64,000 bases of DNA from Gammaproteobacteria bacterium (lineage in GTDB: Bacteria; Pseudomonadota; Gammaproteobacteria; Pseudomonadales; Azotimanducaceae). Of this stretch, positions 43,101-50,357 are shown one piece after another (position 1 is the first letter of the stretch; each line of letters starts with the position of its first letter). The stretch lies in contig JAPOYV010000047.1 of NCBI GenBank assembly GCA_026706385.1, forward strand, positions 62,001 to 126,000. The letters run 5' to 3'. The notes under the pieces are model-generated. The model was not told the origin of the DNA. It searched no databases and saw only the letters and a program-made list of their open reading frames with translations. The translations under genes were made by a program, and so were the position numbers.

Positions 43101-43396
43101 TGCTCACCACGGTGACCACCGTGTTCGGCCTGCTGCCGCTCGCCAGCCACCTGTCGATCGACTTCATAAACCGCACGATCATCTACGGTGGTCAGCTCTC
43201 CGGCTTCTGGGTACCGCTGGCCCAGGCCATCGTCTCCGGGCTGACCTTCGCGACACTCCTGACCCTGGTGGCGACGCCAGCCATGCTGGCACTGCCGCAC
43301 CAGCCCTACATGCGCGCCCTCGCCCATGCACCTGCGACGGTGCGGGACGGCGTCAAGCGACTGCTCTCCAAACCCCGCCAACCCCTACCGCAATAG
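40178..43396 (+). CDS. RND family efflux transporter permease
   Basis: A 1072-residue RND transporter with two six-helix bundles separated by large periplasmic loops. TM1 is RTTLLLMMMVVFAGVAA and is followed by the IPIESSPNIEVP motif. TM4 reads MLIDGAIVITEY with D400 at the position of AcrB D407 and G401 at that of D408. TM10 reads GIVVNNNIVLID with N938 at the position of AcrB K940. The length is normal for AcrB-like pumps. The protein exports an unknown compound driven by proton (or other cation) flow. The altered relay residues make coupling different from AcrB. It is translationally coupled to its adaptor. Confidence 0.93.
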   Translation: MTNPLIDAAVQRSRTTLLLMMMVVFAGVAARIAIPIESSPNIEVPVFMVSVPHEGISPEDAERLLVKPLEVEMRTVEGVEEVRAYAYQGMARMSVEFDADYDLDEALNDVRAAVDRAKPWFPASAEEPFILEMSASGFAIIQVNLVGDGVRERVIYNLAQELRDDIKALPDVLEVQLQGEREELLEVVIDPAAMETYEVGSEQLFNTVVRNNRLIAAGSLDTGAGRMAVKVPSVIEDAADIVDLPVKANGDSVVTLSDIADIRRTFKDRNRFARVNGKDTISLDVAKRANANLVDTVAQVRAVVESYRDRLPSRVELFYTQDQAPFARDQVNELQGNIVTALAMVMVLVVAALGLRSGLIVGAAIPVSFLFALVFVWLLGYTFNFMVMFGMLLGLGMLIDGAIVITEYADRKMAEGMSPREAYANSATRMFWPVAASVATTLAAFLPLMFWPGVSGKFMRYLPVTVFFVLTGSLLYALVFGPTVGATFGKPTPHNERSRRTLRLLEDGDPTELQGFTGIYARVLRTTCRHAGFTVLATVAILAVSFVAYGEYGRGMTFFSDTDPSYARVSVRARGNLAAIETFALVREVEQRILEIPGIKSVNTWVQAGGGSGGTGIGGSSDASDTVGTMFIELHEQFERELTGREILEEVRVRTASLVGIGVDVQKQEDGPPVGKPVQIQFTADDKTLIGPVVKRVRDYMDSAVEGLRDIEDTRSLPGVEWQISVDRAQAALYNADVSLVGRAVELVTNGVLVGQYRPDTADDAVDIRVRYPASARGLSALDDLRITTSKGLVPISNFVRREAVPNLDSIERIDGRVVMFVRANVAPGVLADDKVKEIQAWLDGTDLDSRVDVAFRGANEEQAESIAFIVVAMTMSLLLMFVLLVTQFNSLYQSLLILIAVVMSTAGVLIGLLVTQMPFSAILTGVGVVALAGIVVNNNIVLIDTYNHIRKRHPELDQISLIVRTGAQRFRPVLLTTVTTVFGLLPLASHLSIDFINRTIIYGGQLSGFWVPLAQAIVSGLTFATLLTLVATPAMLALPHQPYMRALAHAPATVRDGVKRLLSKPRQPLPQ

Positions 43397-43406
43397 GATG
43401 CGGTAC

Positions 43407-43442
43407 GCGGACGTCCTCGAACGGCTTGCTGTTCGCGTCCGC
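43407..43442. terminator. Stem-loop after the RND gene
   Basis: GCGGACG (43407-43413) pairs with CGTCCGC (43436-43442), and inside it CGAAC (43418-43422) pairs with GTTCG (43431-43435). The loop has 8 nt and one side carries a 4-nt bulge. It starts 10 bp after the stop and has no T-tract. It may stabilise or end the RND mRNA. Confidence 0.5.
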
Positions 43443-43479
43443 CATCCCTTCTATCCGCTCGGCAAAGGCCGAAAAGAGA

Positions 43480-43527
43480 GCCCCGGCGATAGGCATTGGG
43501 GAGGGAGGGGAGCGTTATCGCCGGGGC
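43480..43527. terminator. 12-bp inverted repeat between convergent genes
   Basis: GCCCCGGCGATA (43480-43491) and TATCGCCGGGGC (43516-43527) are perfect complements around a 24-nt, G-rich loop. A smaller palindrome, CAATTGG/CCAATTG, lies at 43541-43547 and 43559-43565. Both sit between the stops of the RND pump and the large ABC/M1 fusion and could act as bidirectional terminators. Together with the stem at 43407 they account for the 249-bp gap. Confidence 0.5.
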
Positions 43528-43645
43528 GGGATCGGTCTGTCAATTGGTTTGCTGCTCTCCAATTGTCCGCATCCTGCCCCATAGGACTACCCTGCCCGGA
43601 CTAAGTTCAACCTGCGGTCTGCCACGCTTGGCGGCCTCCCGCAGT

Positions 43646-46600
43646 CTACGGGACCTTGGTCCAGCGAACGGCGTCGGCGATCACCATCTCTCCCGACGTT
43701 TGCGTCGTCACCTCCAACCGGGCGGCACGGTGCGGGCCGACCTCGAACTGGCCGAGCTTGTTCCAGCCTGGCTCCGCCGCGTCGGCGTCGAAGTCCACGC
43801 GGGTTTCGGTGTCACCGAGCACGAGGCGCATCGCCATCGGCCCGAGCGCGCCGAACACGCGCCAGGATCGGGCCGGGGCGCTTCCGAACGACATCGGAAC
43901 TTCGGCCTCCGGTACGTGGAAGTCGAGGCGCCAGCGGCCGGCCTCGGGCAACTCGGCCTCGAAGACCGCGACGGCACCCTGGTCACCCGGCAGCGCACCG
44001 GCGGTCGTACGCCGGTACTTTCCCCAAGCGCCGGGTATGGCGGCGCGAATCCACGTTCCTGGGCGCACGGAATACGGTGGCAAGTCCTGATCAGACGTCC
44101 CCGGTCGCGCCCGTGACCTCTGTCCGCCGAGCCGCGGGACGTCGCCGAGTACGACCGAGAAGCCAGGATCGAGGTCGTCAACGACGATCCCATCGGGAAC
44201 CGGCGGCACCCAGTCGCTCGGTCGCGCGCCGACCAAGGGGGCGACGTCGCGAGCGCTCTCGGCGTCGTCGTCCTGGCGTGCCACGGGGATGGGGAACCCG
44301 TTCAGCGACAGGTACGGCATCAGCCAGAAGTGCTCCGGCGCTTGGGCGACCACCAAGCCAAGCTCGGCGCTGGACCGCCCCGGGATGGGAACCGGATCCC
44401 CACGACCGCCGCTTGCACCCGAAAAGTGCGGCGCGAGCGCCACGAGGCCTGGATGCGGCTCGTCGTTGCGAACGTGAAGGCGAATCTGGTAGCGCGGCTG
44501 ACCGTCGGCGTCATCTCTCAGGCGATAGACCGCCGCTGGTGAAACGAGGAAACCCGGCAGGCCGGCTTGGTTGAGCCAGTCTCCGAGCAGTGCGTCGAGA
44601 TCGGCATCGGCGTCCTGGGCGGCTGCGGCGAAATCGGCCGCATCGTAACCGTCGCCATGCCGTTGTCGCAGGATGGACAACAACGCGCCTGTCCGTTCCC
44701 GGCCGATTCCGTCCCTGATCATCCTCGCCACCGCGTCGCCTTTCACGCCCAAAGCCCGCAGGGCCTGCAACGGGCTATCCGAATCGGCGAGGTTGGAGAG
44801 GGACTCGGTCCGCACAACTTGCCAAAACGGATCCGGATACCACAGCGACTGGAACGCGCTCCGCGGCGGCCCGGAGGGCGTGAGTCCGCGGATCATGCCG
44901 GACACCGTCGCGCCGAAGCCGGCGTCCAAGTCGTTGGTGTGCGCGGTCGCGATCGCGCCCTCTGTGTCGCCAAGTAGCTTCAGCGCAAGCGTCTCGACGA
45001 CGAAGTCCAGCGCCGTGGCGCCCGGCCCACGGGCCGAGGCTTGAAACACCGACATGTTCCTCGCGATGCCGCGGACCACATTGTCCTCCCGGATCGACAC
45101 GGAGAGCATCGCGATCAGATACATGGCCGCCCTCTGTTCCGCCCCATCCGCCGACAACGGCCGGTAATACACCGGCAGTCGGGCTTGGGGGATGCCGTGC
45201 TCCCTGACCAGTACCATGCCCGGCAGACCCATCACCGTATCGAGTGCCCAGCCGCCGCCGTATCCGCGCAGGTGACCCGGTACTTCGACGGCCGCCAACG
45301 TCCGGTACGGGTACGGCACGCCGAGATCCGCCGCCTGCGTCAAGGCCTCGGCGAGATGGTCCTTGAGAGCGCCCGCAACCGGCGCCAAGTCATCGATGTT
45401 GTCTGTGTGGCCAGGGTGCAGCAGCAGTTCCACCTCGACACCGGCGACGGTCGCCGCGCGGCGGACGAACGGAGCGGCGACCACCGCGACCTGCGCGACC
45501 GGTGCCACTGGCTGGAACCGGAACGTACCCGGGCTCAGTGTCTCGCGACGTCCCGGCACCGCGACCAGCCACGACGCCGGCGCGTGCACTTCGAGGTCCA
45601 GCATGAACGGATCCCGGCCCGCGTTGCCCTCGAGATTGGCGCCGGGCGCGGGAAGCCAGTGCTGGCCCGGCATGAGCGCCACATAGCGACGTTCGAAGAT
45701 GCCCGCCTGCGTCCCCAACCACAGGATGCCGTTGCGGCTGGACCGGCGGCGCCAGTCGACGGCGCTGTCCAGGTAGGCGAAATCGGCGTCGGGCATTCCG
45801 ACGGCGCGAATAGTCAGCACGCGCGCATCGCGTCGGGGAGGCGAATGCGGCATGGCAACGGTCAAAAGGCCATGCTCGAACGCGTAGGTCGCGGCAGCGC
45901 CGTCCACGGTTAGTTGCTCGATCGTGAAACCAGGATTCAGGCTGAACGTCATGTCCGCCGAACCTGCGTCAGCCCGGATATGCAGCGTTGCATCGAGTTG
46001 CAGGGACTCTCCCGGATCCAGCCGCAGCACCGCCCGCACGCGCTCCAAGTCGGACTCGCTGGTCCCGGCGGCGGCCTCGTGGGTCCGCAACCACTCCTCC
46101 CGCTCGGTCAGATTCGCGTGCGCGCGGTGGGCGATCATCGCGATTCCGGCGGCACCCAGGGCAACGGCGACGACACCCACACCCACCTGTCGGCCGCGCG
46201 GCGCACCGTCCTTGCGGCGCGACAAGCTAGCCGCGAAAAGCACAAAGCCGACAGCCACGAGCAATTCCGAGACGCGCTGCGCGTAGCCCTCGGCGGTCGG
46301 GAACCGCGGCGCCAAGTCGGAGGCCCAGATATCGTGAACGGTCATCGGCGACAGGGCCGGGAGCAGGTAGCTCGGGACGAGCGCAAACGCCCACATGTGC
46401 GCGCCCAAGAGCCCCAAGGCAAGCCCGGATACCGCAAGGCGGTTGCGGAGACCAGCGGCAAGGAACAGCACGAAGGCCGACCAGAGGATCAGCGCTGGCA
46501 GCGCGTCGACCACGACGAACGTGACCAGGGAGACGCCCTGGACGGGACCGAGCATGTCGAAGCCGGTCGCCTGGGCGACGGTGCCGACAGCCTGGATCAG

Positions 46601-47005
46601 GATCTGGCCCAGCAACAGCGGGACGACGGCGACCAACACGACCGCGCCGAGCCGTCCGGTCAGCAAGGACAGGTTGGAAACCGGCCGCGAATCGACAACC
46701 TCCGCAATGCCCTGCCGTTCGTCGCGGCCACGCCCGTCGAACGCCAAGAAGACCACCGCGGCCATGAAGAGCCAGAGCAGGTAGATCGTGAAATAGGCGG
46801 ACGTATAGCGCGGGGACATGAAGCCTGCGTTCGGGTTGAACGCAACGGCGTCGCGCAGGTAGCTGTAGTAGCCGTAAGCCGTGAACGCGACGCCCATCCC
46901 AATGCCCAGGAAAACCCAGGTCCGGACGGCGCGCCGCAGCGACCGCAGTTCCGCCAGCGCCGCGGCGGCTAGCGGGGAGTACGGGAGCATCATCAACCGA
47001 CCCAT
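43646..47005 (-). CDS. ABC-2-type permease fused to degenerate M1-peptidase-like and golvesin-like domains
   Basis: A 1119-residue protein. Residues 20-290 hold six or seven membrane helices of an ABC-2-type permease (VFLGIGMGVAFTAYGYYSYL, AVVLVAVVPLLLGQIL). Residues 310-830 resemble an M1 aminopeptidase (EVPGHLRGYGG near the usual GAMEN/GxMEN region), but no HExxH zinc motif is present, so peptidase activity is probably lost. The last 160 residues, from YSVRPGTWIRA to MVIADAVRWTKV, look like a golvesin/Xly carbohydrate-binding domain. Permease-M1 fusions are known in other bacteria, but this C-terminal addition is notable. The gene faces a YtrA-like regulator and ABC ATPase across an 85-bp-plus promoter region and probably belongs to the same export system. 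The start could also be 46993 or 46990. Confidence 0.82.
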   Translation of the reverse strand: MGRLMMLPYSPLAAAALAELRSLRRAVRTWVFLGIGMGVAFTAYGYYSYLRDAVAFNPNAGFMSPRYTSAYFTIYLLWLFMAAVVFLAFDGRGRDERQGIAEVVDSRPVSNLSLLTGRLGAVVLVAVVPLLLGQILIQAVGTVAQATGFDMLGPVQGVSLVTFVVVDALPALILWSAFVLFLAAGLRNRLAVSGLALGLLGAHMWAFALVPSYLLPALSPMTVHDIWASDLAPRFPTAEGYAQRVSELLVAVGFVLFAASLSRRKDGAPRGRQVGVGVVAVALGAAGIAMIAHRAHANLTEREEWLRTHEAAAGTSESDLERVRAVLRLDPGESLQLDATLHIRADAGSADMTFSLNPGFTIEQLTVDGAAATYAFEHGLLTVAMPHSPPRRDARVLTIRAVGMPDADFAYLDSAVDWRRRSSRNGILWLGTQAGIFERRYVALMPGQHWLPAPGANLEGNAGRDPFMLDLEVHAPASWLVAVPGRRETLSPGTFRFQPVAPVAQVAVVAAPFVRRAATVAGVEVELLLHPGHTDNIDDLAPVAGALKDHLAEALTQAADLGVPYPYRTLAAVEVPGHLRGYGGGWALDTVMGLPGMVLVREHGIPQARLPVYYRPLSADGAEQRAAMYLIAMLSVSIREDNVVRGIARNMSVFQASARGPGATALDFVVETLALKLLGDTEGAIATAHTNDLDAGFGATVSGMIRGLTPSGPPRSAFQSLWYPDPFWQVVRTESLSNLADSDSPLQALRALGVKGDAVARMIRDGIGRERTGALLSILRQRHGDGYDAADFAAAAQDADADLDALLGDWLNQAGLPGFLVSPAAVYRLRDDADGQPRYQIRLHVRNDEPHPGLVALAPHFSGASGGRGDPVPIPGRSSAELGLVVAQAPEHFWLMPYLSLNGFPIPVARQDDDAESARDVAPLVGARPSDWVPPVPDGIVVDDLDPGFSVVLGDVPRLGGQRSRARPGTSDQDLPPYSVRPGTWIRAAIPGAWGKYRRTTAGALPGDQGAVAVFEAELPEAGRWRLDFHVPEAEVPMSFGSAPARSWRVFGALGPMAMRLVLGDTETRVDFDADAAEPGWNKLGQFEVGPHRAARLEVTTQTSGEMVIADAVRWTKVP

Positions 47006-47071
47006 CCAGCGTCAACGGCAACTCTAAAACCTGCCGCGTCGGGACAGCAACCGGACCCTCTCAGAAGTGGT

Positions 47072-47099
47072 TTGACAACTGCGTATTCATGTGTATTAT
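47072..47099 (+). promoter_or_regulatory. Strong promoter of the ytrA-like operon
   Basis: TTGACA (47072-47077, perfect -35) and TATTAT (47094-47099, near-consensus -10) are 16 bp apart. Initiation is expected near 47106, only about 9 nt before ATG 47115 or 24 nt before GTG 47130. The -10 box is inside the left arm of the adjacent operator. Confidence 0.8.
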
Positions 47100-47114
47100 T
47101 TCATCATAATACAC
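47091..47114. promoter_or_regulatory. YtrA-type operator palindrome
   Basis: GTGTATTAT (47091-47099) and ATAATACAC (47106-47114) form a perfect 9-6-9 inverted repeat that covers the -10 box and the start site. Its AT-rich sequence stands out in the GC-rich window. GntR/YtrA-family regulators bind such sites in front of their own operons, so autorepression is the likely logic. The divergent fusion gene could be controlled too. Confidence 0.85.
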
Positions 47115-47129
47115 ATGCAAGGACAGCGC

Positions 47130-47486
47130 GTGCTTGTACTCAACCCATCCTCGGGCGTGCCCATCTACCGGCAGATCGTGGATAAGACCAGGCGGCTGGT
47201 CGCCACGGGGGAGCTTGCCCCGGGCGACAAGCTGCCGTCCGTCCGCGCCATCGCGACGGAACTTGGCATCAACCCGATGACGGTCTCCAAGGCGTATTCC
47301 ATGCTCGATCAAGCCGGCATCGTCGTGCGCCGAGCGGGGATCGGCATGGTCGTCGCCAAGGCCGGTGCGGACCGCGCCCTGGCGATGGAACCCGAAACGC
47401 GTGCGCTCGTCGCCAACGCCAAGCAACTCGGCGTATCACGCGCCGACCTGATCGCACAAATCGACAGAATCTGGGAGGAAACATGA
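47130..47486 (+). CDS. GntR family regulator, YtrA subfamily
   Basis: A 118-residue winged-helix regulator with a short C-terminal helix pair, the YtrA architecture. It begins LVLNPSSGVPIYRQIVDK, and the helix-turn-helix is DKLPSVRAIATELGINPMTV. The tail after residue 80 (ETRALVANAKQLGVSRADL) is the short YtrA dimerisation helix with no large ligand domain. GTG 47130 is preferred because AAGGA lies 6 nt upstream and the protein then starts like typical YtrA members; ATG 47115 or GTG 47091 would extend it, the latter into the operator. It overlaps the ATPase gene by ATGA. It probably represses this export cassette. Confidence 0.92.
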   Translation: MLVLNPSSGVPIYRQIVDKTRRLVATGELAPGDKLPSVRAIATELGINPMTVSKAYSMLDQAGIVVRRAGIGMVVAKAGADRALAMEPETRALVANAKQLGVSRADLIAQIDRIWEET

Positions 47487-48316
47487 CCGCATCGCCCCTC
47501 AACTTGAGCGGCATACACCTGAAGTACGGCCGGGACACCGTCCTCGACGGCGTCGACCTCGGTCTCGAACCGGGGACCGTCACCGGTCTCCTCGGCCGTA
47601 ACGGCAGCGGCAAGACGACACTCATGCGGGTCGCGATCGGGCTGATGCAGGCCGACGAGGGCACCGCGGAGGTGTTCGGCGTACCGTCGTGCGACTCGCC
47701 GGCCGGCATCCGCAAACGCATCGGTTACGTGCCGCAGCAATTCGGCAGCTTTGGCTGGATGAGCGTCCGCGGCTGCATCGACTTCGTGGCCGGTCACTAC
47801 AAGGACACCTGGGACGGCGAACTGGTGTCCCACTTGCGCCGCGAGTGGCGGCTCAAGGACCGTAGGATCGCAACGCTCTCGCCCGGCGACCAGCAGAAGG
47901 TCGCGATCCTCCTCGCCATCGGCCACCGACCCGACCTGCTTGTTCTCGACGAACCCATGGCGAGCCTTGACCCGGCGGCACGCCGCGATTTCTTGAGGAC
48001 GCTGATGGAGGTGAACGTCGACCAAGGGCAGACGATCCTGCTCTCGAGCCACATCACCAGCGACATCGAGCGTGTCTGCTCCCACATCGCGATCCTGCAC
48101 GGCGGCCGTACCCTCTGCCACGCCGGCCTGGACGAGATCAAGGAGCGGGTCCGAGCGGTGTCGGTGCCGGCCCCGCCCTACCCACCCGCGAGACAGGTCA
48201 TCGGCAAGCGCGGGGACTGCTTCTGGCTATGGGACCCCGAAACATGCGGGCTTGGGCCGACCAGTCGGGTTGACGACACGACCCTGGAGGATCTGTTCGT
48301 CGGGGTGACGTCATGA
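47483..48316 (+). CDS. ABC transporter ATP-binding protein
   Basis: A 277-residue ABC ATPase. Walker A GRNGSGKT is at residues 38-45, the Q-loop is in YVPQQFG, the signature is LSPGDQQK, Walker B is LLVLDEPMASLD, and the switch histidine is in LLSSHITS. The C-terminal 60 residues form the extra domain typical of ATPases that pair with ABC-2-type permeases. It overlaps both neighbours by 4 bp (ATGA). It likely powers the downstream permease and perhaps the divergent fusion permease. Confidence 0.95.
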   Translation: MTASPLNLSGIHLKYGRDTVLDGVDLGLEPGTVTGLLGRNGSGKTTLMRVAIGLMQADEGTAEVFGVPSCDSPAGIRKRIGYVPQQFGSFGWMSVRGCIDFVAGHYKDTWDGELVSHLRREWRLKDRRIATLSPGDQQKVAILLAIGHRPDLLVLDEPMASLDPAARRDFLRTLMEVNVDQGQTILLSSHITSDIERVCSHIAILHGGRTLCHAGLDEIKERVRAVSVPAPPYPPARQVIGKRGDCFWLWDPETCGLGPTSRVDDTTLEDLFVGVTS

Positions 48317-49575
48317 TCGCGCCGCCGATATCCGTCCTGTTCCCGAGCCTACGCTTCTTGGGCATCTGGCTCGTGTCCGCCATCCTGCTCATCATCGTGC
48401 TCTTGCCCACGCCGTCCGGCTTCCCCGCCACCAACGGTGGCATCCTCTGCACGACGGCGGCGTCCGCCATCTGGGCCACCGATTGTCTGCGTCGTGTGCG
48501 CCAATGGGACGCCAGCACGCTGGTCCCCGGTTACGCAACGACGATTTGGGCGGTCGCAATTGGCATCGTCTGGTGCGCAACCGCCCTGGCGACCACGATC
48601 TCCAGCATGGCGGGCAATACGAACCCGGCGTTCGGGGTTGCGACGCTAGCCGGGACCGTTCTTGTCGTCTCCCTGACCTTCTTGCGCAAGGCGCGCGCTT
48701 GGCAGTTCGGTATCAACAGTGTGCCAATCCTCGCCCTCGCCGCGCTCATTGCCGACCACCGTCTTGTGATCCCGTGGGAACCTATGGCCATGCCCGCCTC
48801 GCAGGCGGCTGCATTGGTCCTGGCGATCCTAGCCGCCGCCGTGCTGAGAAGGCGCCTCGGCAGACCGACCCGACCGGAGACCGACCGTGCCTTGCCGTGG
48901 CGCTACTTCCACCCGCACGTGGCCGGGCCGAAGGTTCTGCTGGGCCTGGGGCAGCCGCCCATGCGGATCGTAGAGGTGGTCATGCTCGCGATCACCGTGA
49001 GCATAGCCATCCAGGCCTACAGACCTTTCGACTACCCAACCGGGCTCGGCGTGCCGGTCGTGGGCTTGATTTTATTCCTCGCTTCGCTGACGCCGCTCAT
49101 GCTCCTCAAGGTCGCCTCAGCCTGGTTGCCCACCGCGTGGCAACTGGGCGTCGGGGATTCGAGACGGCATCTCGGCCGGTCTTTCGCATCCCGCGTCGTG
49201 GCCATGACATTGGCAGCGTTCGGACTGGCGACTGTCATCGTTGTCATCCAGGCCTTGCTCGGGGGCCAGATCCCTTCCCGTCCCGGGCTGGAGGACCAGT
49301 TCGATGAGGCCCTGCTGCTCTGCGCCATGTGCCTGGTCGTGTTTATCGTGGCCTGCGGCGCCCGCCCGACCCGAACCGCGAAGCAGCCATCGCAGTTCGG
49401 GTCGCTGGGACTTGCCTGTGCGGCATTCCTATTCGTCTCATTCAGCGCGCCATCGTTCGGCCCCGTGGGACGAATGGTCCTCCTGTCTGTCGTGGCTGCC
49501 AGTGCCGTGCTGGCTGTTTACGCCGGCGGTCGCTTGGTCGCCCGTTTCGACTTCCTACCGACGAACGAAGAGTGA
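48313..49575 (+). CDS. ABC-type permease-like polytopic membrane protein
   Basis: A 420-residue protein with about ten to twelve hydrophobic segments, beginning FLGIWLVSAILLIIVLL near residue 15 and ending VVAASAVLAVYAGGRL. No other domain is visible. By position, third in the regulator-ATPase-permease operon with an ATGA overlap, it is the membrane partner of the ATPase. Sequence similarity to named permeases is too low for me to assign a substrate. It converges with the deiodinase-like gene 11 bp later. Confidence 0.82.
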   Translation: MIAPPISVLFPSLRFLGIWLVSAILLIIVLLPTPSGFPATNGGILCTTAASAIWATDCLRRVRQWDASTLVPGYATTIWAVAIGIVWCATALATTISSMAGNTNPAFGVATLAGTVLVVSLTFLRKARAWQFGINSVPILALAALIADHRLVIPWEPMAMPASQAAALVLAILAAAVLRRRLGRPTRPETDRALPWRYFHPHVAGPKVLLGLGQPPMRIVEVVMLAITVSIAIQAYRPFDYPTGLGVPVVGLILFLASLTPLMLLKVASAWLPTAWQLGVGDSRRHLGRSFASRVVAMTLAAFGLATVIVVIQALLGGQIPSRPGLEDQFDEALLLCAMCLVVFIVACGARPTRTAKQPSQFGSLGLACAAFLFVSFSAPSFGPVGRMVLLSVVAASAVLAVYAGGRLVARFDFLPTNEE

Positions 49576-49585
49576 CACTGCGCGG

Positions 49586-50281
49586 TCATTCGAAGGTCGC
49601 GAGCTGGTCGAGCGTATAGCGTTTCAGGTCAGGCACCTGCGCGTCCGATGCAGGAAAACCGGCAACGACAAGAACATACGCGCGTTCGTCGCGTCCTCGC
49701 CCGAGGAGGTCGTTCAGGAACCCCATCGGGCTCGGCGTATGGGTCAACGTCGCCAACCCCGCGTTGTGCAACGCGGCGATGAGGAGTCCCGTGGCCATGC
49801 CCACCGACTCCGCGGTGTAGTAGTTCTTGAGGCGCTTCGCCGGTTCGCCCGCTGCTCCCGCGACGAAGGTGAACCGACGCAGAAAAACCGCGATCAGCAC
49901 CGGCGCGGTGGTGAGGAACGGCTTGTCAGGATCCGTGCCGAGCGGTTCCAAGGCTTCCAGCCACTCCTTGGATGCCCGCTTGCCGTAGAAGGCGCGCTCC
50001 TCCTTCTCGGCCGCCGCGCGGATCGCGGCCTTTTTCGCCGGGTCGGCAACGACCACGAAGTGCCAGGGTTGCCGATGCGCGCCACTCGGGGCGCTGCCGG
50101 CGGTCAGCAAGGCGTTCTCGATCACGCCGTCCGGAACGGGCCGGTCGCTGAAGTCGCGCACGGTTCGCCGGCGGCGCATGAGGGCGTAGAACTCGGTCGC
50201 CCGGGTCGTCATCTCGTCCGGCGGCCGCTCGACGTAGTCAAGCGGCACGAATCGGTGGTTGATCTCGTCGCTCATTGTCAT
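49586..50281 (-). CDS. Iodotyrosine-deiodinase-like nitroreductase flavoprotein
   Basis: A 231-residue FMN protein of the nitroreductase superfamily. FMN-binding elements are [13 protein letters not shown] and [13 protein letters not shown]. Several details match iodotyrosine deiodinase (IYD) rather than a generic nitroreductase: SGAHxxPWxFVVV, the C-terminal [10 protein letters not shown], and the lid residues E95, Y99 and K120. In human IYD the substrate-zwitterion residues are E157, Y161 and K182, and the spacings (4 and 21) are identical here. IYD homologues reductively remove halogens from halotyrosines. The role here may be halotyrosine or halophenol use. It is monocistronic, between an ABC operon and an LLM gene. 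Confidence 0.88.
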   Translation of the reverse strand: MTMSDEINHRFVPLDYVERPPDEMTTRATEFYALMRRRRTVRDFSDRPVPDGVIENALLTAGSAPSGAHRQPWHFVVVADPAKKAAIRAAAEKEERAFYGKRASKEWLEALEPLGTDPDKPFLTTAPVLIAVFLRRFTFVAGAAGEPAKRLKNYYTAESVGMATGLLIAALHNAGLATLTHTPSPMGFLNDLLGRGRDERAYVLVVAGFPASDAQVPDLKRYTLDQLATFE

Positions 50282-50357
50282 GGGTTGCCACGCCTTTCTT
50301 ACTTTCTCGACGTTCGGCTAAGGTTAGCGCCTGTAGGGTTTCAAGGATTCGCACCCA

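Noticed and set aside
47091-47114. Start of the GntR gene at GTG 47091
   Set aside because: That codon is inside the operator and upstream of the predicted transcription start.
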